NCBI GenBank assembly: GCA_036346395.1
Contig: CM070613.1
Coordinates: forward strand, 24,360,818-24,424,817
Origin: Hsuehochloa calcarea
Taxonomy: Eukaryota > Streptophyta > Magnoliopsida > Poales > Poaceae
Length of the DNA: 64,000 bases
Direction of reading: 5' to 3'
Every line of letters starts with the position of its first letter. Within the stretch, counting starts at the first letter, position 1. The position numbers and the translations under genes were made by a program. Below the pieces are notes generated by a model, which worked only from the letters and a program-made list of their open reading frames with translations, was not told the origin of the DNA and did not search any database. This document shows positions 12,194 through 24,211 of the stretch, in pieces.

Positions 12194-13559
12194 AGAAAAG
12201 CGTGTCACCATATCGGTCTCTGAGGCGTCTCACGGGAAGACGTCCCTCAGCCGCCTCGTTAAGGAGAAATCAAAATCGAAGAACATTAAGGCACCTCCCA
12301 AACTCGTGAAATACTCCCTCAGAAGTCCGTTGGTCTCCGGCGCAGAAATAAAGAGCTCAGGAGTAGCTTGTCAAGCTTTGCATGATTGGTACTTACGCAA
12401 AACCCGAGAGGAGGGGGCCCATACTGGAATCACCGTCAGATACGGGAGGGAGCATTTTCTCCACGAACTTGGCCACTTCATCGTGGGCTTCGAAGACTTA
12501 TTTGACCTATACAACCTATCCGCCCTCGACGCCTCACTTCTACGATGCTGGACAATGTAAGTGTGTACAATCAATTTCTACACTCACGTGATACCGATAA
12601 ATATCATAACTCATTGCTTATGTACAAATACATTATGAAATGTGCCCGTCGAATCAAAGAACCGGTGGGTTTCCTCGACCCACATGTGGTCTCTGAGCAA
12701 ACAATCAACCAAGACGCATCCTACGTCGAGAATTACATAAAAATGAGATTGCTTGCTTTGGACGACAAGTACTACATAATGGTGCCCTACAACCAGAAGT
12801 AAATGCTTCAATATTTGCTATACAAATTTCGTTTCAACATAGGTTTATGACTATAGCGATATACATGAGTAGGTTCCACTGGATTCTTCTGATTCTTGTG
12901 CCAAAGAGGAACATGGTATTGTACCTTGATTCTCTACTCAACAAAAATCACGACTTCACCCTTCTTAAAGGAATACTCGACAGGTATGTTCATTTCCTCC
13001 GCACATAACTCTATTGTAGTCTTCCTTCGTTTGAAATGGACGAGGATAACTTTTTTTGAATCATGTAGGGCGTTCATCGGCTATGTTGTCGAGGGAGGTT
13101 TATACAAGGGAACGAGCGCCACACTAACTCACAGGATGCGATTTCCGGTACGCGCTACAACACAATAATCATATATCATACTCTGTAATATTGCGTCTCG
13201 AACTGACTGTACATATATATGTAATTCTATGTTTGCAGTGCCGCCAGCAAAAACGAGATCACCTATGCGCATTCTACGTATGCCATCATATGCCGCTATT
13301 GATTGCTTCTAGGACGCACGATCCCTAGGTTTGTCAATCTCGTAATAATTATCTCATAATTATAAATTTAAATATATATATATGCTTACTACTTTACTCC
13401 TGCTAGCTACAGGGCTAGAACATAGGGTTAAATGCACTCGAGATGGACCAGGTCACGCACGTTCGAGGGGAGCTATGTGGCTTCATCAAGGCAGACATAG
13501 TTAACACCACCGGAGAGTTTTACGCCGTCGACACCGATGAACGACCTCGAAACAATTGA
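12194..13559 (+). pseudogene. Ulp1-like cysteine protease (C48-type) tail of the CACTA protein, broken
   Basis: In-frame pieces follow the Ulp1 order common in plant CACTA and MULE proteins. A helical region (VGFLDPHVVSEQTINQ near 12665) leads to the His segment RFHWILLILVPK (about 12872). The Asp segment LYLDSLLNKNHDF follows (about 12918), then the Cys segment HLCAFYVCHHM (about 13260). The last part LCGFIKADIVNTTGEFYAV ends in TGA at 13557-13559. The His, Asp and Cys are therefore visible, but several stops and frame changes separate the pieces. Introns with GT/AG borders may account for some gaps. No host deSUMOylating enzyme is implied. Confidence 0.65.
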
Positions 13560-13779
13560 TTCAATATTGTAATTCAGTTTGACGGTTGTAATTCAATTTG
13601 TAACTCTAGCGACAGTACCTGAAATATTATTTTGTAATTGATTTTGAGTTAAATGATCACTTTGAGTTGTCAACAATTATCTGTGATATGTTTCTGCCTG
13701 TTAGTTTTCAGAGGGCATGCTAGCAATTCCTGGAGCTAGCTGAAAATACGATAAAAATTAATTAGGTCTAAAGACTTAT

Positions 13780-13962
13780 CACAAACGGTTCCAACCAAGA
13801 ACCGTCTGTATCTGCCCTTCACAGACGGTTTTTGTTAAAAATCGTCTGTGACACAGACGGTTGATAACCGCCTGTTATCACAGACATAAAATTTTAGATG
13901 GTTCAAAAACCGTCTGTGATAACTGTTACGAACCATCTGTAATGAGCTTTTCTGTAGTAGTG
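13780..13962 (+). repeat. CACTA right subterminal repeats and terminal inverted repeat
   Basis: Repeated ACAGACGGTT and AACCGTCTGT words form overlapping hairpins. They end at gcttttctgtagtagtg (13946-13962), whose reverse complement is the CACTACTACAGAAAAGC terminus. The next three bases are ttc, the candidate 3-bp target copy. Confidence 0.88.
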
Positions 13963-13965
13963 TTC

Positions 13966-15045
13966 AAGCACCTCCCCACTCCCACTCTATAAATGACTCC
14001 TTGTAATGGAGACGGGGAGATCACCTGTAATTTTTACTACACCTATGCAATACATCAAATTATAGAGCTAGTTGCTCATTGAGTCCCCTTTGCATCCTCG
14101 GCGATCGATACATCCGCCTGGAGGTGCCTACAAATTTACTGTCGACGTCGAACGATGAAATTTACATTTGTGCATATGGTCGAAAGAAGAAGAAAAAAAG
14201 AAGAAAATGGCTGAACATTTTCCCCAAATTGGAAGGTTCTTCTCTCCTCTCTGATATAACTAGTATGATCAATGTCTAAGCTAAAGCAGGGATATCTTTT
14301 TGTGCCACTTCTGATCAGGAAATAGTGGGTCTGACAGAAAAGCACACTCATGGATCAAAGTAGGAGCTAGTGCTTCATTTTTTATAATATCAGCATGATG
14401 TTGATTAGATGTCTGAACCTTCTCGTCGATTCAGGTATGAATGCTGGGTGTGTACTCTGTCAGATAGTAGTAGCACTATAGTTAATTACTTGAGCATATG
14501 ATCAACATTGAGAAATATTGTTTCCTCAAAAGACATATAGTAGTAGCACTATAGTTAATTACTTGAGCATATGATCAACATTGAGAAGTATTGTTTCCTC
14601 AAAAAGCATTGGTAAGCATCAATTGCCAACTCAACCACGATGAGTACATGTATCGATTTTGTATGCCTTTTTGCCCCGAGATAGTAGGATACCATGCTAT
14701 TGCTAGGTAACAATGAACTCACTGGAATAAGTCTTTTCTTCACTCTTAGGAAAGGATTAGTACTGAACAAAGGAACACAAAATTAATCAAGATACATAAT
14801 GCAAGAAGGAAACCAAAAGAAAGTTGTCATAAATAAGTTTCCATTGATTTTTTAAAAAGTACATGTCGTGTATCAGGATCAACCGTGCAGCAACTAAACT
14901 CCTCTGTGTTCTTCAGTATATCACTTTTACCAAGGGCCACTTATTCTTTGCCAAATTAACCCAAACAAAGCAGAATCAAGCTGAAATAAACAAGAAAAAA
15001 AGCAAACACTTTGTGAAGCATCATAGTTAAGCTCGTCATCGCTCG
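13966..15045. other. Intergenic region with possible LTR remnant
   Basis: 13975-14080 has a tataaatg box followed by a pyrimidine/purine-mixed leader typical of a decayed LTR promoter, but no ends were found. The rest is AT-rich with no credible gene, apart from the tandem duplication listed separately. Confidence 0.4.
14464..14605. repeat. Two-copy 73-bp tandem duplication
   Basis: The block beginning atagtagtagcactatag at 14464 is repeated from 14537 with one visible substitution (gagaaatatt versus gagaagtatt). The two copies abut with only a few intervening bases, which fits recent slippage or unequal exchange. Confidence 0.9.
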
Positions 15046-15606
15046 CTAATGCATGACGTAGACGTTGTACTCGACGACGGCGTCGCCGGTCTTGAGGTCC
15101 AGCGACTGTGTGTGGGCTTGGGCGTAGCCTCGGGCGAAGCGGAAGGCACCGGTACCGCCGACGACGGGCATCTCGCGGACGTCGGCAAGCGGGCAGTTGC
15201 GGCCGAGCACGGCGATGACGCTGCCGTTGTACGGGCCGGCGGTGAGCACGAGGTTCATGGCCTGCAGGAAGCCCATCTGGGCCTGGTCGGACGACATGTA
15301 CATGCCCTGAGCCCGGCCCACGGGCGCGGACCCGGGCTCAGGCCCCTCGGTCAGCGGGTCGTCCATGACGTTCACCGTCCCGAACATGGTCCGCGACGAC
15401 GCGTCCGGCGGGTCCACCACCCGCACCGCCGTCGGGGACCTGCCGCTCACCGTGTCGTGGAAGTAGAAGTGGAGGTGCGTTGGCGCCTCCTCGGCCAGCC
15501 GTCCGCGGGCCTCGGCCCGTGGCCCGTGCTGTAGCTGGGCCTCACTCGCGACCAGAACAAGGAAGAGCGCAAGCATCCCTGCTCCCTTCGCCATTCTCGA
15601 GCTCAT
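15046..15606 (-). CDS. Dirigent-domain protein
   Basis: A single-exon gene for 186 residues. Residues 1-25 look like a secretion signal: a short N-terminus with Arg and Lys, then the hydrophobic MLALFLVLVA. The dirigent domain fills about 42-186, with HLHFYFHDT (44-52), FGTVNVMDDPLT (75-86), an N-glycosylation site NGS (about 127-129), MPVVGGTGAFRFARGYA (146-162) and the closing VEYNVYV (178-184). In the family, extracellular dirigent proteins steer the stereochemistry of radical coupling, for example in lignan formation; the substrate here is unknown. Length and order of motifs are normal and no break is seen. A second ATG five codons in (MAKGAG) is an alternative start. The gene is isolated between repeats; a TATA-like box lies about 80 bp upstream. 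Confidence 0.93.
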   Translation of the reverse strand: MSSRMAKGAGMLALFLVLVASEAQLQHGPRAEARGRLAEEAPTHLHFYFHDTVSGRSPTAVRVVDPPDASSRTMFGTVNVMDDPLTEGPEPGSAPVGRAQGMYMSSDQAQMGFLQAMNLVLTAGPYNGSVIAVLGRNCPLADVREMPVVGGTGAFRFARGYAQAHTQSLDLKTGDAVVEYNVYVMH

Positions 15607-15665
15607 TCCAAGCGGAGACTATGCAAGTGTGTCGTGTGAGTGCGACCCGTGTTACTTGTGTTCAT
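15603..15665 (-). other. Possible upstream ORF overlapping the dirigent start codon
   Basis: On the minus strand an ATG at 15665 opens a 20-codon frame. Its TGA stop (15605-15603) shares bases with the main ATG (ATGA overlap). The upstream ATG sits in the same ctccgcttggaATGA context as the main start because catTCCAAGCGGAG is duplicated at 15604-15617 and 15663-15676. It is about 20-30 bp below the TATA-like box, so it may lie at or just outside the transcript start. Confidence 0.35.
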
Positions 15666-15684
15666 TCCAAGCGGAGCTCGCGAG

Positions 15685-15694
15685 CTATTTATCG
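15685..15694 (-). promoter_or_regulatory. TATA-like box of the dirigent gene
   Basis: The minus strand reads CGATAAATAG about 80 bp upstream of the ATG, a normal plant TATA distance if the leader is about 50 nt. No experimental support. Confidence 0.5.
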
Positions 15695-17128
15695 TGGCCT
15701 GGAGAGTTCAAACGGGCGACACGTGGTGGGCGCCGATTGGGAAATCCCAAGGCTGCTCCATGTAGTGGAAGAAAGCGACAAGCGGTAGGGCAAGAGAGTA
15801 ATGCTTTGCTTAAGTCCAGGAAAAAGAAGGTAAAGCGACACGGGGACCACAACGCAGAGATGGCAGCGGCGATTCTTGCTTGTGGTTTGTGGTTTTGGAT
15901 GAAAGTTGCTGACGATGGCTTGTGGGTGGATGGCTTGGGCTGCTCACTTTGTCGATGGAGAACAGAGGGTGTAATAGGAGTGGATATGGGTGGATATTAT
16001 TTATTTTATATTTTTTTTTTGAGTTAGATATGGATAACGTCGGATACCTATTTTTATATCATATATTCGCTCCATGAGCCTTCGGTCGGTCGGTTAGACG
16101 AAAATTATCTGTTTCTTTTGCACCCCTACACAGGATATTAGACAGTACGTGCAATCAGAGCGGATATGGATGGATATTGTTCATCATGTATTCTATTTCG
16201 TATTTTTTTGGAGTCGGAGACGAATAATGAGTCAAGTTAAAATTTTGGTATAGCTAAAATCTAGAGAAAGTCAAATATTTTTTATGGGGATTGCCCGTGT
16301 GCGACACTGAATTTCATTGGTGTTATCAAATTTTAGTAGCAAACCAAACAACATATAATTTTTGCTATCGTTACCAACATTTGTTAATATATTTAAAACT
16401 ATCTAGACCGACTATATGAGAATTATATCATTAGATTTGTCGTTAAAAATACTTTCATAATATTATAATTTTATTAGTACATCTTAATGTAAAGTTATAA
16501 AAATAATAATCAAAGTTGTATCACGAAGACCGTGAAAAATAAAAAATGTCTAGTCAAAAAAGAACAGAGTGAGTATTATATATGCCAATGCAAGGAGAAA
16601 GTATTATATATGCGCTGCATACATTAGTTAGCGCATGTACTTTCAGATATATAGCACTAGCAATCGGAGTAGTAAGTTTGATGATTAAAAAATATCCCCA
16701 AAGTAAAAGATGTAGCCAATGATCTGGCAAATTAAATCGCAAACCGTTCGTCGCTGACAAGCCATTTGAATTCCTCCCAAAATCTGGAAGAAAATGCCTT
16801 CAGGCATTCCAAACGGAGAAATGTTTCCTAGACAAGCTAGCTAGGCTGCAGGCACTGCTCTGCAGTGGAGCTTTCTTGTGCTTGGCTTCCAAGCGGGGCA
16901 ATCAGAACTGAAAACTGAAAAGCATCTGCAGAGCTAGACCGACCATGCACTAGCTACTGTCGGAAATTGCATGCTCTCAGCCAGTGGCGTATCCGAACGA
17001 AAACGATCAGGATCTCTGAGTTAGGATGGATTACACTCGGGAGTTAGGGCTAGAGATGTCCATATATGTATATATATGGTTATATCTAAATAATAATAAT
17101 TTTTAGACCCGATATGCTACAGTAGATC
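15695..17128. other. Intergenic region with a Stowaway-like fragment
   Basis: 15980-16240 contains two diverged copies of a gcggatatggatggatatt-like block. 16380-16577 resembles the interior and right end of a Stowaway-like MITE (cattagatttgtcg, tttcataatattataa, ending agagtgagta), but its left end is missing. No gene was recognised. Confidence 0.45.
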
Positions 17129-17133
17129 AGCTG

Positions 17134-18962
17134 TGTGGATATCGTGGGGATATGTGCATGATCTTAGAGTGATGAGTCAATTGAAATGGCGTTGTTGGTT
17201 TGACGAATCTCACGTTTTCGGAAAATTTCAGTGCTGTCAGGTCATTGGCGGTCCGACCGGCCAAGCCGCCGGTCGAGACGGTGGCGATCGGCCGCAATGC
17301 TTGCGTCCAACCGCCTGATTTATGATGGAGTTTGGGGTTAGGCCAAAAATAGGTTGTGTAGGCAAGAGAGGAGAGTCTCCTGGATGTGGTCAGGTAATTT
17401 TTGGAGCTCCCAGTCAAAAGTTATATCCAGTTGAAAATTCCAGAGAGGTTGCGGATTTTCAAGTTAAAATTTGGCTAAGTCTTTTGGGGCGGTCAGACCA
17501 CCGTTATGGAATCGGTCCGACCGGCTTGGTAGGGCGGTCAGACCGGCTTCCACTTGGACTTCGGCCATTTTGGCATTATTGTATTTTCATTGTGTTTAAT
17601 GCATGTGGTTCAATGCTTTATTGTTACATATTGCATTGTTGAGCTAACGTGGGTCAAGTTGTGAAGAACTTGTTCTCGGAGACAATTTTTTTATCTATTG
17701 CTGTGCAGGTGGCTTGCAGGTCAACGACGTCAGCGGCGAGGAGGATCGGGATTACGCTTGGAGAGCTGAGGTCCAGAACGATCATGGATGCCGGGTGAGG
17801 TCGTGTGACTCAAGCATGGTGCAGAATGAACAAGATGGATCGAACGAGCAGTTCGTTGCAGCTGGTTGGATCAAGCGGCGCGGGTCGGTGCAAGTGCCTT
17901 GGAGGTTCCGATGGGATTCGGACGGGAGAGACTTGTCGACATGATGAGAGCTGCTGATCAACCTACACGTGGTTAAGTAGACGATTGTTTCAATAGATTT
18001 GTGTGTGTGGGTCCTATTTTTTGTTGGGCCTTAATGGGAGCCCATGAGAGAAACCCTAGCCTCTCCTATAAATAGAAGGGGGAGATGGAAAAAAAAACCC
18101 CAAGCACTTAAGCATTCATTTAGAAACACTCCAACTTTTCTAGGGTTAGGATTTGGAGAGGAGAGGAGAGGACAGAAAATTTGTGTGTGCTCTTGGATTG
18201 AGCTCTTGTCCTCCTTGAGGGAGTGGCTTTGTAAGCAACATCTTGAATCAATCAATCTATTGATGTTTGCTCAAGGGTGAAGTCTCATTTGCCTTCTTCT
18301 CTCTTTTGATGATTTTGGTGCTTCCTTGATCCGGGTGTTTATGCTTGGTCTCTTGACCGATTTTACATTGTTATGATGTGTGGGAATACTTCTAGAATCA
18401 TCTAGATCATCAATCCACCACAAGCAAGTTTTGGATCAAGATTTTCATATTTCTAGGTTTTGGAACACTTCTTTGGTAAAACCTTAAGAGATCGATTCTT
18501 TGAAGTGGATCAGGACGATCGTCGCTAGAAATAGGTCTTAGAGATCTTTATAGAGGTGTGCTCCAAATTTGGTCAAGTTTCATTGGTTGAATCAAAAGTT
18601 GGACCAATTTTCGTTTTGAATTTGGGCATTGTGAGTTGCCTCTGGATTAAATCGATCTGACCGATTTTACACTGCCGGTCCGACCGCCCGATAGTCAGAC
18701 CGCCATTTGAGCGCCGGTCCGACCGCCATGCAGTCAGACCGCCAGCACTACACCGGTCCGACCGCCCAGTGAGACCAACTCTCCATTATTAAGTCTTGTG
18801 GTTAAGAGGGTAATCGGATTCAACACAAGGCTTCCTCTGTGCATTTACCTATCTTCTTAGCTTTCATAGCTAAAAGAGAAAAGTGCGTGTTGAATTTGAT
18901 TAAGCTGAAAAATTAAGAAAACGCCTATTCACCCCCGCTCTAATCGCTTTTACGGTCCTACA
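17134..18962 (+). repeat. Solo LTR, family A
   Basis: It begins TGTGGATATCGTGGGGATAT and ends TACGGTCCTACA, flanked by the exact 5-bp direct repeat AGCTG (17129-17133 and 18963-18967). Length is 1829 bp. A TATA box (cctataaatag) is at about 18065. CGGTCNGACCG words cluster at 17245-17550 and 18655-18770, the same two positions as in the other family A copies. Confidence 0.93.
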
Positions 18963-18967
18963 AGCTG

Positions 18968-21900
18968 CTAATACTAGCTAGCACTATGTGTGCAGTCTAT
19001 AGTAGTCATTGACGAGGGAACGATAACTGCATCAGTTCTGATCAGGGATAAAAAAATTTAAACCCGACGGAAATCCCGGCCAGCAGCTGGTACCGGTTAA
19101 CGGAAAAAACCTGGTCAAATTTTGAAAACCAAAATTTAAACTGCGATTTTTCCAAAACCGGTCGGGAACCGGAAAACCAAAAAATAGAGAAAATAGGTAA
19201 TTAGCAATTTAAAATTTAGAATAATACAAATATTAATTAGAAAGTATTTCAAATTGTACATAAAAGTCCTCTTTTTATGTTTTAATAGTGCTAAATATGC
19301 TAAAAACTAATATTTCAATACATAATCTAGCATAACAATACCTAACCTAACTGGAGAAGTATGGAGTTAAAAATTCAAATTTGAATTTAAAAGATTTCGA
19401 CCGATTTTTTTCCTACCGGAACCGGCCGGGAAGACTGGCAACCGGCTGGTATTTTTTTACTCGGGTTCTGATGCCTTATATCGTTACTTATACATCATTA
19501 TGCTGACGAATTTCGTTGTGTAATTTTTCGACAGAGCACTTGACAAAACGGTCCATTGAACTTGACAGAGCTTGAGCTTCAGCCAGAACAGAAAAGTAAA
19601 ATGGAGGTAAACACAATGGCACTTTCATTGCATCCCTAGTACTGCAACGATCCAACAAAGGTTAGTGTTACTCAAATTGAATCACACTGAATTGAATCAC
19701 ACTGAAACTTTGCAAGAACAACCTAACATTAAACTACTGAAGAAACACGTAGATACAAGGTAAAACAGAACTCAGCCCACCTCTGTGGCTTCAAACTTTG
19801 CAACTTGGATAGAAGGTAAAGCAGAATTCAACACGTAGATATTGAAACTTTGCAAGAAAAACCTAACGCATTAAACTACTGAAGAACCCTAAAGGGCAAC
19901 TATCTGAATCTATTTGCACGTAGATATCTGACATCCTATTTGCACGTCAAATTGGCAACTATCTGAATCTAGTACTGCCACTCCCTTTTTTTGAATGCTA
20001 CTGCTACAAGATGCCTGTTTGGTTAACTGAACATTGAACAATGACACTATCTCCATCTGTACCAAGGTCCTTTTTTGGCACACAAAGAGAAGGGAGATTG
20101 GCAGATTTGCCACAACAGTTGATGTGCAATTACTATTTTGTTACTCTATGTCTTACTGAGATGTGATTCTAGGATCCATATATTAGTGACACATGGAGTG
20201 ATAAAATAGCAATCACATATAAAATTAATGGTAAATTACCCATAATCCCACAGAGAAGAATGTCGACTTGGGCTCCCGTTTCGCACTATCTCCATATGTT
20301 TAGTTTAAGTAGGATTATTCCTTGGTGGGCCGATCTATTTTGGATGGCATCTGGGCAGACCGAATTTGTTCGCACGTATTCCCAGGATCACAATTTGAGG
20401 GACGAATTCAAATCTGGATCGCGATCCAAATCGTGGTAGGCCGACGTAGGCCGCGCGATACATTGTATTGCTATTTTGATGGTGATTTGATGTTTTGGAT
20501 TTAGTCCAGCCGACTCCGACTCGGGCTCAGATTGGGCACGGGCCTGGCTGCTAAAAGTAGAAGAGACCGACCCGCCTGGGCCTCGCCTGGCTTAACCCAC
20601 CACCAATCGATGTTACTCGGTTCCGGTTTTGCCACCGAATTTGAGACTAACTATTTGGTACCTATACCGAATCAAATACCCTTCCCAAATTCGGCACCGG
20701 ACCGATCAAGAATTACTTGTTCCGTTTGCACCCCTAGGTTCAATTAGGTCACCGGCAAGGATTGAATAATCCTCAATTAATAAATCTATTTATCTATAAT
20801 GTTCATTATAGATAATGGTATTATGTATAGCCCTCTAATATACCACTGATCGCTAATACCCGCAACGACCAGGGGAGATCACGACCACCCTTTGATCATA
20901 AGGTATGCTACGACCAGATCGAATCACAACCACCCTATTACATGCGGACCTTAACAAGTAGGGATTCTATACACTACACTTAATTACATGTGGTAGTTAA
21001 TAGACGTGCGCATTATCTTTTACATAACCGCACGTACTTCTCTCCGTTTCTGGCAATAACCGCTTGACGAACATGTATGAGGATTTCTCACTAACAACAA
21101 TAGTCATTAGCGTGCGTATTTAAGCAACTATCAAGGCGCATCTTGACGCACAACAAATGCAACCCATTCAAACGCTTTATAAGGGGTGGTGCCGGTAAAC
21201 AAAGGGAGAGGTCCAAGACACATAGACAAACAAAAGTCATTAGACTTAGTTTTGGTGGCTTATTGTGCTTTGTAATCTCATTCACTACAAGAACACAGAG
21301 TATGGATGTTATTCTCTTCAGAGAAGACATGAACCTGTTTAAAAAGGCTCATGTCTCTTCTTACATAATTTCAAGAGCTGTGTCCCCAACATTTACTCCG
21401 TAAGATCGATAGTGATTCATCGATAGTCGCCTAATCCCGAACTGCATATCTAGCTCACTAAACTCGTTTAAGCGGGTCACTCTAGGTCATTAACACGCCA
21501 ACCCAGGTGCGACCGATGACATGGCATGATAGCTTGTGTCACCGTGGTATAGGGCACATATACCACGATGAAGCCGAGCGCATGACTGTGGGCGCCAGTG
21601 CCTCACTCCGGTGAAGCCAACTCGATGCCACTGCCGCTGTCACTGAGGACCACTCTGCCATATGCCCCCTCCGACGAACATGCGCTTCGTCATATGCCCC
21701 TCTTATATTAAAAAGATACGCCGGAGACGGCATGTTATGTAATCGAAGGCGTGACATGAAGAGGAGGCGTAGGCAGCGGCAACCATGTAGCCAATTCGAT
21801 CATTGGGAAGCTAGGCCTGACATCAACAGGTGACCAAGCAATCGCATCTGGCCGCTGTACCTGTTCGTGGGCTTAAGAAATTAAGCCAAATACATATGTA

Positions 21901-22430
21901 GCCTTTGATTTTCGACCAGTTATGGACTTAATCCATCTGACATCACATTCCAAATGGTCGTCTCAGGCCTCAGCTATCTGTGAGTAGACCTGTTTGAACC
22001 CGGGGCTAGACCGGGCTTCGGGTCGGGCCTGGAAAAGACTGGGTTTGAATGGGCAGGCCCAAGTTCGAATCGGTCTGAAAATTATGTTTTTCAATAAAAT
22101 AATGTCATTTTAGTTATTTTTAGTATAAAAATTAATATTTAATTTATTTCGATAATAAAAAATAATTTTAATTATTTTTATTGCCTTATCGGGCTTTTCA
22201 GACTTCAGACTGAAAATCAAAGGTCGAGCCCGAAAAATTTAAACCGGGCTCGAGCCGAGCTAGGCAGCACCGCCCGGCTCATTGTCCCTTTTCCTTGCCA
22301 TCATGGAGGTAGCTTTCGCCGCACGTGGCAGCAATACGGAGACATCACACACATGTGATTGCATGTATTGGCACGGCGTGCAATATAATGCAAGTAAATT
22401 TCGTACAACTACATATTTCTTTTTATAAAA
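18968..22430. other. Intergenic region, no gene recognised
   Basis: It contains a possible MITE-like element (19040-19470), repeats near 19665-19880 (acactgaattgaatcacact, ctttgcaagaa) and two stretches rich in CCGG/GGGC words (20510-20750 and 21980-22265). Short frames do not resemble known proteins. Confidence 0.5.
19040..19470. repeat. Possible MITE-like element rich in accggt/aaaccgg words
   Basis: The left part (agggataaaaaaatttaaac) and right part (ggtatttttttactcgggtt) are loosely inverted, with ggtaccggttaac and ccggaaccggccggg words near either end. Intron 1 of the CNGC gene holds similar words (42340-42580). Ends and target duplication were not established. Confidence 0.3.
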
Positions 22431-22532
22431 TTACTTAGGTAGTGTTGGATATTCCAAAATGGCTCCAATCCAAGGAAGACACACTCACATGTACACCACC
22501 AGGCATGCATATTACAAATAAGTACGTTCTTT

Positions 22533-22534
<2 letters not shown>

Positions 22535-22566
<32 letters not shown>
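22535..22566. repeat. (AT)n microsatellite
   Basis: About sixteen uninterrupted AT dinucleotides. Confidence 0.97.
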
Positions 22567-22569
<3 letters not shown>

Positions 22570-23448
22570 TATCTTAGTCGCCCATTGTCTGGTGCTTTGT
22601 CTTGATACTATCGAATATTGTTCATCAAGTTAAGAAACAAACATTGGTTTCTATCTTTTACCATTTATGCCCCCTCTTGAATTTCTTGCCACATGATGCT
22701 AGTGTTCTTGCTAAAATTCTGCTGCTGCTGCCAAAGGCCTGATGCTTCTTCCGGTGAGGTGTATTTATTTGCCAATAGCATAGAGTTTTGTCGTTGATCA
22801 TTGTTTTGTTCTGTTTTTCCTTCAAATATATATGCTCAATGCGCCTTTCAGATACGAAAATATGGCTAGCTCATTTTGTGAATTGTGTGTATGCTTTGGT
22901 GTGAGGTGAGCTTAGATGCATCACGAAATTGTCATCTTTGGAGTTCAAAATATAGGCCTCTTGTTTTTTGCTTACTACTATTTAGTAACTTTTAAAACGA
23001 AATGATTTGGTCATACTGCTGACCATATGAAATATTGACATTGTGCTAGGCAGGAACTGAGCTCTAGGATTTTATGATTAATGTACAGAGGACAAGTTCT
23101 GAAATCTGTATCTAGGAGATAGTTGCCCCGGCTCCTGCTCCGGCTCGCCGTCACCTCGTCCTGATCTGGCCCCTCTCCCACGGCGCGGCCGGGTGGCTAG
23201 CGCCTCCGCTCGGCTCCTGCTCCCTCTGCGTGCTCAGCCCGGCCTACGGCCGCCTCACGCCTGCGCCTCCCTCTCTGGCCCGACCCCGGCCAAAAGCCGC
23301 CCGAGACTCCCCTCCTCCCCATGTTTCCCCGATTTGGTTTTCAAAATATGTGCTTGTGGATAATTATGGGCTGAAACCTTTATAAATATGATTTATTTTC
23401 CTCCCCAATTTTTAGTTGCACAGAACCTTAGTACTTGTTATCTTTCAG
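22567..23448. other. Non-coding sequence with a GC-rich island
   Basis: Mostly AT-rich intron-like DNA. 23127-23320 switches abruptly to GC-rich, exon-like sequence with no credible product. It precedes the signal peptide peptidase-like exon on the same strand and may belong to the same chimeric block. Confidence 0.4.
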
Positions 23449-24069
23449 GGAATCGAGATGTTGTCACTAGGATCATTCAAAACTGGTGCTATTCTCTTGG
23501 TATGGGTTAAGTTTGTACCGAACTGAAACTTATATATTTCTATTTTATGGTGGAACTACACCTTTCGTTATTTCAGTCACCCACACATCTTCTATATAAT
23601 CTTTACTTAGTGGAGCATGGCATGTAGGTACCATGAGTACAATTTGAAGTATCTGATCCTTTCGAACTTCTGCTTGACTACTCTCTTTTTTGCTATGAAA
23701 AGAACAGTCTGCTATCTTTCTAGGAAACCAATGTATTGCTTGCTGTATTGTATAAGGATTTTTAGTTTGTTTCTCTTGTAATTGGGCTTATCATTGTATT
23801 GCATCCCTCTTCTCGTAACTTCTCGTAACAAGTTCGATATATTTTCTGCTAGTCACTAAATGCATTGAAGAAAATGTGCTTTGTTTTCATATTTTGATTT
23901 TATAATGTAGAATGAAGCTCCAAATCATTGATTATTTTTACTGTGATGATATGTTACTTTTTCTCAATTTTATTCGGCAATTCACAGCAAAATTGGTTCT
24001 GGCTAGTGTATCACGCCGGCAAGTTAACTATTCATGATTTGTTTGGCCCTGGTGACATTGTAATACCTG
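23449..24069 (+). pseudogene. Signal peptide peptidase-like exon fragments
   Basis: A 51-bp exon-like piece (23449-23499), bordered by tttcag and gtatgg splice sites, encodes GIEMLSLGSFKTGAILL. That is the segment before the first catalytic Asp helix of plant signal peptide peptidase as I recall it. A second piece (23988-24069), with cacag before and gttagt after, ends FGPGDIVIP, resembling the family's GLGDIVIPG stretch; the GxGD motif reads GPGD in one frame. The exon carrying the first Asp (YD motif) between them is absent, so no protease can be made. The family is an intramembrane aspartyl protease of the endoplasmic reticulum. Confidence 0.6.
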
Positions 24070-24211
24070 GTTAGTAATAAAATTGTTTGTTAGTTTTTTC
24101 TCATCTTCTTTAATTGTTTGTTAGTTTTTTCTCATCTTCTTTTGATATTTGCAGTGATAACAGATTTTTTCCTTCTGATTTCTGATTGAATAGTAATGTT
24201 AGCTACATTAT

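Larger units (their letters stand above)
3292..13962 (+). mobile_element. CACTA (En/Spm-type) DNA transposon remnant, interrupted by LTR insertions
   Basis: The 3' terminus at 13962 reads CACTACTACAGAAAAGC on the minus strand, the classical CACTA terminal inverted repeat, with subterminal ACAGACGG-type repeats inside it. The interior holds a TNP2 C-terminal piece (3292-3646) and a TNP1-type gene with a Ulp1-like tail (10545-13559), both on the plus strand. The left end is cut by the family A retrotransposon, so the 5' terminal repeat is not in the window. A family B solo LTR containing a family A solo LTR sits at 4342-8964. The 3-bp target duplication cannot be checked. Confidence 0.8.

Noticed and set aside
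15049..15534. 161-codon plus-strand frame
   Set aside because: Antisense shadow of the dirigent gene; no motif of its own.
16981..17040. Possible hAT end (cagtggcgtatccgaacg)
   Set aside because: It resembles the start of the hAT-like MITE, but no matching inverted end or 8-bp duplication was found nearby.
22000..22265. gggcccgg-rich block as a captured exon
   Set aside because: Both strands show only low-complexity text with no coherent frame.
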